Source: Marinimicrobium sp038419845
Lineage (GTDB): Bacteria > Pseudomonadota > Gammaproteobacteria > Pseudomonadales > Cellvibrionaceae
Direction: 5' to 3'
Assembly (NCBI RefSeq): GCF_038419845.1
Contig: NZ_JBCAQT010000007.1
Coordinates: 62,001-126,000, forward strand
Length of the DNA: 64,000 nucleotides
The notes under the pieces were generated by a model. The model was not told where the DNA came from and did not search any database. It saw only the letters and a list, made by a program, of their open reading frames with translations. Shown piece by piece: positions 34,553 through 42,586 of the stretch. Every line of letters begins with the position of its first letter. Position 1 is the stretch's first letter. A program made the position numbers and the translations under genes.

Positions 34553-34654
34553 TCTCACTCGATATATTGGTTGATGTATCGAGGTCTCCCTCGCCCCTTG
34601 GCCGCCGGTCACGGGGCCTTTTTTTGACTGGTTCTCGCCTTAATATGTCATACA

Positions 34655-34675
34655 TGTATTATTGTATAATAGGGT
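34655..34675 (+). promoter_or_regulatory. operator-like motif in front of gntR
   Basis: TGTATTATTGTATAATAGGG contains core ATTGTATAA (34661-34669) overlapping TATAAT (34665-34670), about 80 bases before the gntR start. It is close to a perfect palindrome (TATTATTGTATAATA). Autoregulation is the simple reading. Confidence 0.5.
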
Positions 34676-34748
34676 AATTATTGAACTTTGTTGAGTAACG
34701 CGATACCTTTGCAAAATTGACACCGATTTTATACATGGACTTAAAGCT

Positions 34749-35480
34749 ATGGCCGTATTTGAACGCAATTTCAACCTGTCCCAGCGCATGACCCAGGAGC
34801 TGGGCAAGGCGATCGTTTGCGGTGTGTACCCCAAGGACGAGAGTCTGCCCACCGAGGCAGAGTTGTGCGAGCAATTTGGTGTCAGCCGAACCGCGGTGCG
34901 CGAGGCGGTCAAAATGCTCTCGGCCAAGGGCCTGATCTCCAGCCGGCCCCGGCAGGGGATCCGCATCCTGCCCGAACAGGAGTGGAACATCTTTGATTCC
35001 GACCTGTTGCGCTGGTCCCTCGAGGGTAACCCCTCCCTGCATGTACTGCGCGAATTTCAGCAGGTGCGTATCGCCATTGAGCCGGAGGCCGCCTCTCTGG
35101 CCGCCCGGTTTGCCGACGAGGCCCGGATACAGGCCATTGCCGATGCGCTGGAGGGCATGCGCAACGCTGAAAGTCCGGAAGACGGGCTCGCCGCCGATAT
35201 CGCCTTTCATGTAAGCATTCTGTTCGCCACCCGCAACCGCTTCTACATCCGCCTGCGGGATTTCATCCAGACGGCCCTCAACGTGAGTATCCGGCACACC
35301 AACGTGATCAAGGGCGATCAGGACGCGATCATTGAAGACCACGCCAAAGTCTACAATGCCATCCGCAATCGCAACCCCGAGCGGGCCAAGGCCGCGATGC
35401 TGCTGTTGATCGATGAGGCGCTGACCTTTATCGAGGGCGAGCTGGCCGAAGCCGGGGAGCCGGTCGAACCGCTCCTCTGA
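34749..35480 (+). CDS. GntR/FadR-family transcriptional regulator, probable regulator of the arabinan locus
   Basis: The 243-residue protein has an N-terminal winged helix of the GntR type. The recognition region is LPTEAELCEQFGVSRTAVRE (about residues 33-52), followed by AVKMLSAKGLISSRPRQGIRI. The C-terminal all-helical FCD ligand domain includes RIAIEPEAASLAARF, a histidine in DIAFHVSILFATRNRFY, and a second histidine near the end (DHAKVYNAI), the usual metal/ligand triad of FadR-like sensors of sugar acids and intermediates. It lies at the end of the arabinan genes and its own upstream region carries the recurring ATTGTATTA motif, so it is the best candidate for that motif's binding protein. 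The ligand is unknown. Confidence 0.88.
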   Translation: MAVFERNFNLSQRMTQELGKAIVCGVYPKDESLPTEAELCEQFGVSRTAVREAVKMLSAKGLISSRPRQGIRILPEQEWNIFDSDLLRWSLEGNPSLHVLREFQQVRIAIEPEAASLAARFADEARIQAIADALEGMRNAESPEDGLAADIAFHVSILFATRNRFYIRLRDFIQTALNVSIRHTNVIKGDQDAIIEDHAKVYNAIRNRNPERAKAAMLLLIDEALTFIEGELAEAGEPVEPLL

Positions 35481-35566
35481 CCCGGACTCAGAGTGCCCGA
35501 ATCTGGGGCGATAGTGGCAAACTGTGCTAAGATGCGCGCAGTTTTGAACACCATGAGGCCCTGGCC

Positions 35567-36037
35567 ATGCACTGTCCTTTCTGTGGCGCCGAAGATACCA
35601 AGGTAGTCGACTCCCGTCTGGTGGCCGAAGGTGACCAGGTGCGGCGGCGTCGGCAATGCCTGTCGTGCAGCGAGCGCTTTACCACCTACGAAATTGCCGA
35701 GCTGGTGATGCCCCGCATCATCAAGCAGGATGGCACGCGCGAGCCGTTTGACGAGGCCAAGCTGCGCGCCGGCCTGCTGCGCGCGCTGGAGAAACGCCCG
35801 GTGAGCATCGAGGCGATCGAGTCGGCCATCAACCAGATCAAACACTTCCTTCAGGCCACGGGAGAGCGCGAAGTCAAGTCGCTCACCCTGGGCGAAAAAG
35901 TCATGGAAGAGCTGCGCAAGCTGGACGAAGTGGCCTATGTGCGCTTCGCCTCGGTTTACCGCCGCTTCAAAGACCTGAGCGAGTTTCGCGACGAGATCGA
36001 TCGTCTGGAGAAGTACGAACCCAACGTCAAGATTTAA
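35567..36037 (+). CDS. nrdR: transcriptional repressor NrdR
   Basis: The 156-residue zinc-ribbon and ATP-cone protein represses ribonucleotide reductase genes in response to ATP/dATP. The N-terminal ribbon MHCPFCGAEDTKV...CLSCSERF holds the four cysteines. The ATP-cone follows (about residues 49-139). The gene starts the riboflavin cluster, and its stop is 4 bases before the ribD start, a conserved gammaproteobacterial pairing. Confidence 0.96.
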   Translation: MHCPFCGAEDTKVVDSRLVAEGDQVRRRRQCLSCSERFTTYEIAELVMPRIIKQDGTREPFDEAKLRAGLLRALEKRPVSIEAIESAINQIKHFLQATGEREVKSLTLGEKVMEELRKLDEVAYVRFASVYRRFKDLSEFRDEIDRLEKYEPNVKI

Positions 36038-36040
36038 ACC

Positions 36041-37156
36041 ATGCCCCTGACCGCTCTCGACAGCCAATTGATGGCCCGCGCCCTGCGGCTCGCCGAGCGC
36101 GGCCGTTATACCACCATGCCCAACCCCCAGGTCGGCTGTGTTCTGGCCCAGGGCGAGACGGTGGTGGCCGAGGGTTTCCATGTGCGCGCTGGCAGGCCCC
36201 ACGCCGAAGTGAACGCGCTCGCCGGTGCCGGTGATCGCGCGCGGGGGGCGACGGCGTATGTAACGCTCGAGCCCTGCAGCCACGAGGGGCGCACGGGCCC
36301 CTGCAGTCAGGCATTGGTGAAGGCCGGCGTGACCCGGGTGGTGTACGCCATGGAAGACCCCAATCCCAAAGTTGGCGGGCGTGGGCTGGAAATGCTTCGG
36401 GCCGCGGGCGTCGAGATCGATGGTCCCCTGATGGAAGACGAGGCGCGCGCGCTCAATCCGGGTTTCATCAAGCGGATGGAGCGGGGCATGCCCTTCGTGC
36501 GCTGCAAATTGGCCATGAGCCTGGACGGTCGCACCGCCATGGCCAGTGGTGAGAGTAAGTGGGTCACCGGCCGTCGGGCCCGGGAAGATGTGCAGCGGAT
36601 GCGCGCGCGCAGCGGCGCGGTGATCAGTGGCATCGATACCGTGCTGGAAGACCGCGCCGCCTTGACCGTTCGTGCCCCCGAGCTGAAACTGGACGATGCC
36701 GAAGCCATTGCAGCGCGTCAGCCCCTGCGGGTGATTCTCGACTCCCGGGGGCGGCTGCCGGTCGATGCGCCGCTGCTGGAACACCCGGGGCCGGTGCTGT
36801 TGGTGCACAACGGCTCCGCTCCGGAGAAAGACTGGCCGGCGCAGGTCGAAGTCATCGCACTGGGGCGTGACGATGGCCGCATTGATCTGATGGCGCTGTT
36901 GCGCGAACTGGCACGGCGGCAGTGTAATGAAGTGCTGGTGGAATCCGGCGCGACGCTCGCGGGCGCGTTTCTGGGCCTGGGGCTGCTGGATGAATTGGTG
37001 GTCTACATGGCACCCAAGCTGTTGGGAAGCAATGCCCGCCCGCTGTTCCAGTTGCCTCTGGACACAATGGCGGCGCAGTTGCCGCTCAAGATTCACGATA
37101 TTCGGGCCCTGGGGCACGATTGGCGCATTACCGCCGCGCCGGATCCGGAAGGGTAA
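36041..37156 (+). CDS. ribD: bifunctional diaminohydroxyphosphoribosylaminopyrimidine deaminase / 5-amino-6-(5-phosphoribosylamino)uracil reductase
   Basis: The 371-residue enzyme carries out steps two and three of riboflavin synthesis. The N-terminal cytidine-deaminase-like domain has the zinc site HAEVNAL (about residues 50-56) and PCSHEGRTGPC (about 75-85), and the NPQVGCVL start motif. The C-terminal NADPH-dependent reductase domain begins near KLAMSLDGRTAMASGESKWVTG (split here as KLAMSLDGRTAM and SGESKWVTG) and includes LVESGATLAGAFL. It lies 4 bases after nrdR. REP-like repeats separate it from ribE. Confidence 0.96.
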   Translation: MPLTALDSQLMARALRLAERGRYTTMPNPQVGCVLAQGETVVAEGFHVRAGRPHAEVNALAGAGDRARGATAYVTLEPCSHEGRTGPCSQALVKAGVTRVVYAMEDPNPKVGGRGLEMLRAAGVEIDGPLMEDEARALNPGFIKRMERGMPFVRCKLAMSLDGRTAMASGESKWVTGRRAREDVQRMRARSGAVISGIDTVLEDRAALTVRAPELKLDDAEAIAARQPLRVILDSRGRLPVDAPLLEHPGPVLLVHNGSAPEKDWPAQVEVIALGRDDGRIDLMALLRELARRQCNEVLVESGATLAGAFLGLGLLDELVVYMAPKLLGSNARPLFQLPLDTMAAQLPLKIHDIRALGHDWRITAAPDPEG

Positions 37157-37168
37157 TTCCCGGGTTCT

Positions 37169-37314
37169 GGCGGATGCGCTTGACGCTTATCCGCCCTACG
37201 CGAACCGCCGTGGTATATGTAGGGCGGATAAGCCTAAGGCGCATCCGCCGTAAACCGCCGTGGAATGTGTAGAGCGGACCGGTCCGACGCCTAGGATCCC
37301 AAGGCGCATCCGCC
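37169..37314. repeat. cluster of REP-like repeats between ribD and ribE (copies 6-8)
   Basis: Copy 6 is inverted (37169-37199) and copy 7 is direct (37219-37249), with arms GTAGGGCGGATAAGC and GCGCATCCGCC. A longer degenerate copy lies at 37268-37314. The pair can fold into a hairpin. They fill the 197-base ribD-ribE gap, where an FMN riboswitch might otherwise have been expected and was not seen. Confidence 0.78.
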
Positions 37315-37353
37315 GCAACCCAAGCGGATGCGACACAACCAAGAGAAACACCC

Positions 37354-38013
37354 ATGTTTACAGGTATCATCGAAGCCAAAGGCCGCGCCGCCCGCCTGAA
37401 ACCCACCGGCGGCGACCTGCGTCTCTACATCGAGACCGGCGATCTCGACCTGTCCGATGTGCAGCTGGGCGACTCCATCGCCACCAACGGCGTCTGTCTC
37501 ACCGTCGTGGAGCTGACCGGGCAAGGCTACTGGGCCGATGTCTCCGGCGAGACCCTGGAGCACACCACGGTGGGGCAGTGGCAGACAGGTCAGGCGGTCA
37601 ACCTGGAGAAGGCGCTCACGCCCCAGACCCGTCTGGGCGGCCATATCGTCAGCGGCCATGTCGACGGCGTGGGAGAGGTGGTGGAGCGCCACGGCGATGC
37701 CCGCTCCGAGCGCTTCCGCCTCCGCGCGCCGGACGAGCTGGCCAAATACATTGCCCACAAGGGCTCCATCACCGTGGACGGTACCAGCTTGACCGTCAAT
37801 CAGGTCGATGGCGCCGAATTTGAACTGAACATTGTGCCGCACACGCTCAAATGGACCATTATGGACGGCTATCAACCCGGCACCCGGGTCAATCTTGAAG
37901 TTGACCTTTTGGCCCGCTACCTGGAGCGGCTATTATTGGGGGAGCGGGCGGCGCAACCAAACTCGGGCATAACCGCTGATTTTCTGGCTGAGCACGGCTT
38001 CATCAAGGGGTGA
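37354..38013 (+). CDS. ribE: riboflavin synthase, alpha chain
   Basis: The 219-residue enzyme dismutates two 6,7-dimethyl-8-ribityllumazine molecules into riboflavin. It begins with the signature MFTGIIEAKG. Two homologous lumazine-binding barrels follow: the first includes GDSIATNGVCLTV and the second GGHIVSGHVDGVG and KGSITVDGTSLTVN. Length matches the family. The stop is 27 bases before ribBA. Confidence 0.96.
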   Translation: MFTGIIEAKGRAARLKPTGGDLRLYIETGDLDLSDVQLGDSIATNGVCLTVVELTGQGYWADVSGETLEHTTVGQWQTGQAVNLEKALTPQTRLGGHIVSGHVDGVGEVVERHGDARSERFRLRAPDELAKYIAHKGSITVDGTSLTVNQVDGAEFELNIVPHTLKWTIMDGYQPGTRVNLEVDLLARYLERLLLGERAAQPNSGITADFLAEHGFIKG

Positions 38014-38040
38014 TTGCACCCCTTTAGCAACAAGGTGACT

Positions 38041-39159
38041 ATGGAACTCAATACTCCGGAAGAACTGATCGACGATCTGCGTCAGGGCAAGATGATCATC
38101 CTGATGGACGACGAAGATCGGGAAAACGAGGGCGACCTGATCATGGTGGCCGACCAGGTGCGGGCCGAGGACATCAACTTCATGTCCACCCATGCCCGTG
38201 GCCTGATCTGCCTGACCCTCACGCCCGACCGCTGCAAGCAGCTGGGTCTGCCCCTGATGGTGACCGACAATCAGGCGCGCTATTCGACCAACTTTACCGT
38301 CTCCATCGAGGCGGCCGAGGGTGTGACCACCGGCATTTCGGCCGCCGACCGGGCGCGCACCGTGCGTGTGGCGGTTGCCCGCGACGCCCAGCCCCACGAG
38401 ATTGTGCAGCCGGGCCACGTCTTCCCCATCATGGCCCAGCCCGGCGGCGTGATGAGCCGGGCCGGTCATACCGAGGCCGGTTGCGACCTGGCCCGGCTGG
38501 CCGGTTTTGAGCCGGCGGCGGTCATTGTCGAGATCATGAACCCCGATGGCTCCATGGCGCGGCGCCCGGACCTGGAGACCTTTGCCCAGACACACAATCT
38601 GAAAATCGGTACCATAGCGGACCTGATTCATTACCGGGCGGTCAAGGAAAAAACCGTCGAGTGCATCAACCGGCGCCAGGTGGAAACCCTGCACGGCCCG
38701 TTTGAGCTGCGCACCTATCGGGACCTGGCCCGGGGCGACCTGCACTTCGTGTTGCTCAAGGGCCATGTCGACCCCGGTGAGCCCGCGCTGGTCCGGGTGC
38801 ACGTGATGGACTTCGCCCGGGACCTGCTGGCACTGAAGCGCCCAGCCGAAGCCGGACAGCGCTCCTGGACCTATCAGGAGGCACTGAAGAAAATCAGTGA
38901 AGAGGGCGAGGGTGTGCTGGTGCTGATCTGTCACGATGAGAGCACCGCCAAAGTGGAGGAGAGCATCGACTGGATGCTCTCCGGCAAACAGCCCGTGCGC
39001 AGCCCCGATCAGGTGTACAAACAGGTGGGCACCGGCTCACAGATACTGCGCGATCTGGGCGTGCGTAAAATGCGCCTGATGTCCGCACCCATGCGCTTTA
39101 CCGCGCTCTCGGGGTTCGACCTGGAGATTGTCGAACACCTGGAGCCCAACGAATCCTAG
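38041..39159 (+). CDS. ribBA: 3,4-dihydroxy-2-butanone 4-phosphate synthase with a degenerate GTP cyclohydrolase II-like domain
   Basis: The 372-residue protein joins an intact RibB domain to a RibA-like domain. RibB catalytic features are visible in MDDEDRENEGDLIM (about residues 21-34), MSTHARGLICL, and the GHVFPIMAQPGGVMSRAGHTEA region. The second half (from about residue 205) has the fold outline but lacks the zinc-binding CxxD...RCDCG cysteines and the RQEGRGIGL motif of active GTP cyclohydrolase II. It is therefore probably catalytically dead for that step. A separate, complete RibA at 41662 supplies it. ATG at 38041 with AAGGTG upstream is chosen over an in-frame TTG at 38014 adjoining ribE. 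Confidence 0.93.
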   Translation: MELNTPEELIDDLRQGKMIILMDDEDRENEGDLIMVADQVRAEDINFMSTHARGLICLTLTPDRCKQLGLPLMVTDNQARYSTNFTVSIEAAEGVTTGISAADRARTVRVAVARDAQPHEIVQPGHVFPIMAQPGGVMSRAGHTEAGCDLARLAGFEPAAVIVEIMNPDGSMARRPDLETFAQTHNLKIGTIADLIHYRAVKEKTVECINRRQVETLHGPFELRTYRDLARGDLHFVLLKGHVDPGEPALVRVHVMDFARDLLALKRPAEAGQRSWTYQEALKKISEEGEGVLVLICHDESTAKVEESIDWMLSGKQPVRSPDQVYKQVGTGSQILRDLGVRKMRLMSAPMRFTALSGFDLEIVEHLEPNES

Positions 39160-39180
39160 AAACGTCAACGAGAAAATTCC

Positions 39181-39651
39181 ATGAGTCAGATGAAAGTGAT
39201 TGAAGGCGATTTCGCCGCGAGCCAGGGCCGCTATGCCCTGCTGGTCAGCCGCTGGAACGGTTTTGTGGTCGAGAGCCTCAAGGCCGGCGCGCTCGACACC
39301 CTGCGTCGCCAGGGCATCAGCGATGACCAGATCACCATTTACTACGCCCCCGGTGCCTTCGAGTTCCCGCTGGTGGCCCAGAGAATCGCGGCCAAGGGCG
39401 GCTTTGATGCCATCATCGCCTTGGGCGCGGTCATCCGCGGCGGCACTCCCCACTTTGATTATGTCGCGGGCGAATGCACCAAAGGCCTGGCGCAGGTGTC
39501 GCTGAATGCGGATATCCCGGTCAGCTTCGGTGTGCTCACCGTCGACAGCATCGAGCAGGCCATCGAGCGCTCGGGCACCAAGGCCGGCAACAAAGGGGCC
39601 GAAGCGGCCTCGACCGCACTGGAAATGGTTTCACTGTTGGGAAGAATTTAA
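39181..39651 (+). CDS. ribH: 6,7-dimethyl-8-ribityllumazine synthase
   Basis: The 156-residue protein condenses the ribityl-aminouracil with dihydroxybutanone phosphate. Motifs are the GRYALLVSRWN start, YYAPGAFEFPLVAQRI, and ALGAVIRGGTPHFDYVAGE carrying the catalytic histidine. VSFGVLTVDSIEQAIERSGTKAGNKG (GVLT...E, AGNKG) near the end is also typical. The stop is two bases before the nusB start, so the two are translationally linked. Confidence 0.96.
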   Translation: MSQMKVIEGDFAASQGRYALLVSRWNGFVVESLKAGALDTLRRQGISDDQITIYYAPGAFEFPLVAQRIAAKGGFDAIIALGAVIRGGTPHFDYVAGECTKGLAQVSLNADIPVSFGVLTVDSIEQAIERSGTKAGNKGAEAASTALEMVSLLGRI

Positions 39652-39653
39652 CA

Positions 39654-40106
39654 ATGTCCGATTCGGCTACAGCCCCCAATCCGGCCGCCCGGCGCAAAGC
39701 GCGCCACTACGCCATGCAAGGCCTCTATCAGTGGCAGATGGCCGGTGCCAACCTCAATGCCATCGAGGCGGAGTTCCGCACCGACAATGACATGGCCAAG
39801 GTGGATCTGGACTACTTCCACGAATTGCTGCACGGCGTGCCGCAGTACCTGAGCGAAGTGGAGGCGGTGTTTATCCCGCACCTGCAGGAGCGCAGCTCCG
39901 ATGAGCTGGATCCGGTCACTCAGGCGCTGCTGCGCCTGGCGAGTTACGAGTTCAAATACCGCATCGATGTGCCCTACAAAGTGGTCATCAACGAGGCAGT
40001 GACACTCGCCAAAAAGTTCGGCGCCGCCGACAGCCACAAGTTTATCAACGGTGTGCTCGATCACGCGGCCAATGACGTGCGCGCGGTTGAAAAGCGGGCG
40101 CGTTGA
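39654..40106 (+). CDS. nusB: transcription antitermination factor NusB
   Basis: This 150-residue all-helical RNA-binding protein acts with NusE (S10) on boxA RNA during rRNA antitermination. It starts MSDSATAPNPAARRKARHYA, with the basic RRKAR motif, and contains ALYQWQ-like GLYQWQMAG and the C-terminal FVNGVLD-like KFINGVLDHAA. ATG at 39654 is right after the ribH stop; the frame is open much further upstream inside ribH, but that is not homologous. Confidence 0.95.
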   Translation: MSDSATAPNPAARRKARHYAMQGLYQWQMAGANLNAIEAEFRTDNDMAKVDLDYFHELLHGVPQYLSEVEAVFIPHLQERSSDELDPVTQALLRLASYEFKYRIDVPYKVVINEAVTLAKKFGAADSHKFINGVLDHAANDVRAVEKRAR

Positions 40107-40151
40107 TCACTCCGGTAAAGACAAGACGCACGCCAGGCTGAAGGGCGATTT

Positions 40152-41120
40152 ATGGGCGAGTTTGAACTGATCCGACATTTTTTCCAGCAGCACCGGGCCG
40201 AAACCATGCCCGGTTCGGTGTTCCTGGGTATCGGGGATGACGCCGCCCTCCTGCAACCGCCGGATGGCCAGACCCTGGTCGTTTCGGTGGACACCCTGGT
40301 CTGCGACGTACACTTTCCGGCGGACGCGGCGCCCGATGAGATTGCCCAGCGGGCCCTGCGGGTCAATCTGAGCGACCTGGCCGCCATGGGCGCCCAGCCC
40401 CTGTGGTTCACGTTGGCGCTGACGCTGCCGGAAGTTTCTGACGACTGGTTACGGGACTTCAGCCGCGGGCTGTTTGCCTGCGCCGAGGAGTTCGACTGTA
40501 CCCTGGTGGGCGGTGATACCACCTCCGGCCCCCTGAGTATTACCATCCAGGTGATGGGCACCGTCGAGCCCAGCCGGGCGCTGCGTCGCGATGGCGCGGG
40601 CGCCGGCGATTACGTGCTGGTGACTCACACCCTGGGTGACGCCGCCGCCGGGCTGGCGGTGATGCAGGACCGACTGGACCAGACGTTGGACGAGCCGACC
40701 AACGCCTACCTCAGCGCTCGTTACTATCAGCCCACACCGCGCCTGAAGGAGGGCGTCGCCTTGCGTGATTTTGCCAGCGCGGCGTTGGACATCTCCGATG
40801 GTCTGGTGGCGGATCTGGGACATATCGGCGAGTCCAGCGATCTGGGCGCCGATGTGTATGTGGAAGATCTGCCGCTTTCGCCCGCCCTGAAGCGGCTTAA
40901 AGACAAAGACCAGGCCCGGCGCTGGGCGCTTGCCGGTGGCGACGACTATGAGCTGTGCTTCACGGTGGCGGAGGAAAAGATGCCTGAGCTGGGTTTGCGT
41001 ATCGCCTCGGGTGAAATCGATGCCACGGTCATCGGTCGGATGCGGGCCGGCTCCGGCGTCAGCTGTCTGCTGCAGGGTCAGCCCTTCGAACTTGAATCCA
41101 GCGGTTATACTCACTTCTGA
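40152..41120 (+). CDS. thiL: thiamine-monophosphate kinase
   Basis: The 322-residue enzyme phosphorylates thiamine monophosphate to the active cofactor thiamine diphosphate. It starts MGEFELIRHFF and has the conserved GIGDDAALL (about residues 25-33), DTLVCDVHF, NLSDLAAMGAQP, and LVGGDTTSGPL motifs for ATP and magnesium. Its stop overlaps the pgpA start by one base (TGATG), so translation is coupled. Position after nusB is standard in gammaproteobacteria. Confidence 0.96.
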   Translation: MGEFELIRHFFQQHRAETMPGSVFLGIGDDAALLQPPDGQTLVVSVDTLVCDVHFPADAAPDEIAQRALRVNLSDLAAMGAQPLWFTLALTLPEVSDDWLRDFSRGLFACAEEFDCTLVGGDTTSGPLSITIQVMGTVEPSRALRRDGAGAGDYVLVTHTLGDAAAGLAVMQDRLDQTLDEPTNAYLSARYYQPTPRLKEGVALRDFASAALDISDGLVADLGHIGESSDLGADVYVEDLPLSPALKRLKDKDQARRWALAGGDDYELCFTVAEEKMPELGLRIASGEIDATVIGRMRAGSGVSCLLQGQPFELESSGYTHF

Positions 41121-41611
41121 TGGATAAAAAAGACTTAAAAACCCCGACCTTCTCCGAGATGTGGCGCAGCTCCGATCACCTGTTTGCGTTCGGGTTCGGC
41201 AGTGGACTCGCGCCCAAGGCGCCGGGCACCTTCGGGACTCTGGCGGCAATTCCGGTCTACTGGCTGATTCAGGATCTCGCCGTGCCGCTTTACCTGTTGT
41301 GGCTGGCGGTCACCTTTGTGCTCGGTGTCTACTGGTGTCACCGCAGTTCCGTTGCCCTCGGTGTGCACGACCATGGCGGTATCGTCTGGGATGAGATGGT
41401 CGGCTATTGGCTCACCATGTTCATGGCGCCGGCCGGGTGGCTCTGGATGTTGCTCGGGTTTGTCCTGTTCCGGTTTTTCGACATACTCAAACCCTGGCCG
41501 ATCAGTTGGCTGGACCGGCGGGTCGAGGGCGGCTTCGGCATCATGATCGACGATGTGCTGGCCGCGCTCTATGCCCTGATCGTGCTGCAGGCGCTGGCCT
41601 ATTTTATCTAA
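41120..41611 (+). CDS. pgpA: phosphatidylglycerophosphatase A
   Basis: The 163-residue inner-membrane phosphatase makes phosphatidylglycerol from phosphatidylglycerophosphate. The signature FGSGLAPKAPGTFGTL (about residues 27-42), the central HDHGGIVWDEMVGYW (about 82-96) and FRFFDILKPWPI are typical of PgpA. Three to four hydrophobic helices are visible. It overlaps thiL by one base. Confidence 0.95.
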   Translation: MDKKDLKTPTFSEMWRSSDHLFAFGFGSGLAPKAPGTFGTLAAIPVYWLIQDLAVPLYLLWLAVTFVLGVYWCHRSSVALGVHDHGGIVWDEMVGYWLTMFMAPAGWLWMLLGFVLFRFFDILKPWPISWLDRRVEGGFGIMIDDVLAALYALIVLQALAYFI

Positions 41612-41661
41612 CGTGCCGGGCCCCGATGCCCGGCGCTGAATCTGTTCAACGAGGGAAGTGC

Positions 41662-42309
41662 GTGACCATACGCTATGTAGAGTCCTCCAAGCTGCCCACT
41701 CCCTGGGGCATGTTCACCATGCACGGGTTTGCCGACGATGGCGCCGACAAGGAGCATCTGGTGCTGACGCTGGGCGACATCAGTGGCGATGAGCCCTTGT
41801 TGGCCCGGGTGCATTCAGAGTGCCTGACCGGCGATGCGTTGTTCAGTATGCGCTGCGATTGCGGTCCGCAGCTTCAGGCGGCCATGCACAAGGTGGCGCT
41901 CGAGGGGCGGGGGGCCATTTTTTATCTGCGCCAGGAGGGCCGCGGTATTGGTCTGCTCAACAAGATCCGGGCCTATCATCTGCAGGACTGCGGCGCGGAT
42001 ACGGTCGAGGCCAATGAGCAGTTGGGCTTCGGGGCGGATATGCGCGATTACAGTATTCTCAAGCCGATGCTGGAGCATCTGAATATCAAGTCGCTGAAGT
42101 TGATGACCAATAATCCGCGCAAGGTGAAGGCGCTGCGGGATATGGGGGTGACGGTGGCGGAGCGTATTTCCCACCAGACGGGACGCAATCCGCACAATGC
42201 CCGCTATCTGGAAACCAAGCGCGGCAAGCTCGGTCATCTGTTCGCCGACGATGACGACAACTGGGCGCCCCACGAGCCGCCTGTAGATGATGAGGGATCG
42301 GTCAAGTAG
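41662..42309 (+). CDS. ribA: GTP cyclohydrolase II
   Basis: The 215-residue enzyme opens GTP to the first pyrimidine intermediate of riboflavin synthesis. The zinc cysteines lie in SECLTGDALFSMRCDCG (about residues 52-68) and the substrate loop is RQEGRGIGLLNKI (about 88-100). The conserved LMTNNPRKVKAL is near residue 145. The start is GTG at 41662 preceded by GAGGGAAGTGC; longer in-frame extensions run back into pgpA and are rejected. It completes the riboflavin pathway and compensates for the degenerate domain in RibBA. Confidence 0.95.
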   Translation: MTIRYVESSKLPTPWGMFTMHGFADDGADKEHLVLTLGDISGDEPLLARVHSECLTGDALFSMRCDCGPQLQAAMHKVALEGRGAIFYLRQEGRGIGLLNKIRAYHLQDCGADTVEANEQLGFGADMRDYSILKPMLEHLNIKSLKLMTNNPRKVKALRDMGVTVAERISHQTGRNPHNARYLETKRGKLGHLFADDDDNWAPHEPPVDDEGSVK

Positions 42310-42342
42310 TTTTAACGCGCGAGGGGAAATTCTAGCTCCGGT

Positions 42343-42521
42343 CCGCTTCGGGGTAGAGTCTCCCAAGACACGTTGCACTAATCGGCAGGAAAGCCGATTT
42401 GCACAGCCGCAGGCTGCCCGCAGGGCGAGCCACAGGGATGTGGCGAGTGAATTACATCCCTGTAAACTCGAGAGCGCTAGTCCCACGGCTCACGGTCTTG
42501 GGAGACTCTACCCCGAATCGG
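42343..42521. mobile_element. 179-bp MITE-like inverted-repeat element between ribA and dapB
   Basis: The ends are 27-base inverted repeats (42343-42369 and 42495-42521) matching at 26 positions, including a perfect 23-bp core. The interior contains further hairpins: ATCGGC/GCCGAT (42381-42398), CAGCC/GGCTG, and ACAGGGATGT/ACATCCCTGT (from about 42431 to 42466). No transposase or useful open reading frame is inside. Size, terminal repeats and intergenic location fit a non-autonomous mobile element or a large structured RNA. Target-site duplications are not obvious. Confidence 0.65.
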
Positions 42522-42586
42522 CCCTCAGTGCCTGGTTTAGAGTTTTGCAGAAGCCATCCAATCAAGAATGTAGTGAAGGACAGAGT

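Noticed and set aside
35351..37117. 588-codon minus-strand frame across nrdR and ribD
   Set aside because: It spans two well-identified plus-strand genes and their junction, which is typical of a shadow.
37157..37353. FMN riboswitch in front of ribE
   Set aside because: The gap is filled by REP-like repeats; I could not find the conserved RFN-element core.
41407..41661. Upstream extension of ribA into pgpA
   Set aside because: The extension is out of frame with pgpA and non-homologous; GTG at 41662 gives the normal RibA N-terminus.
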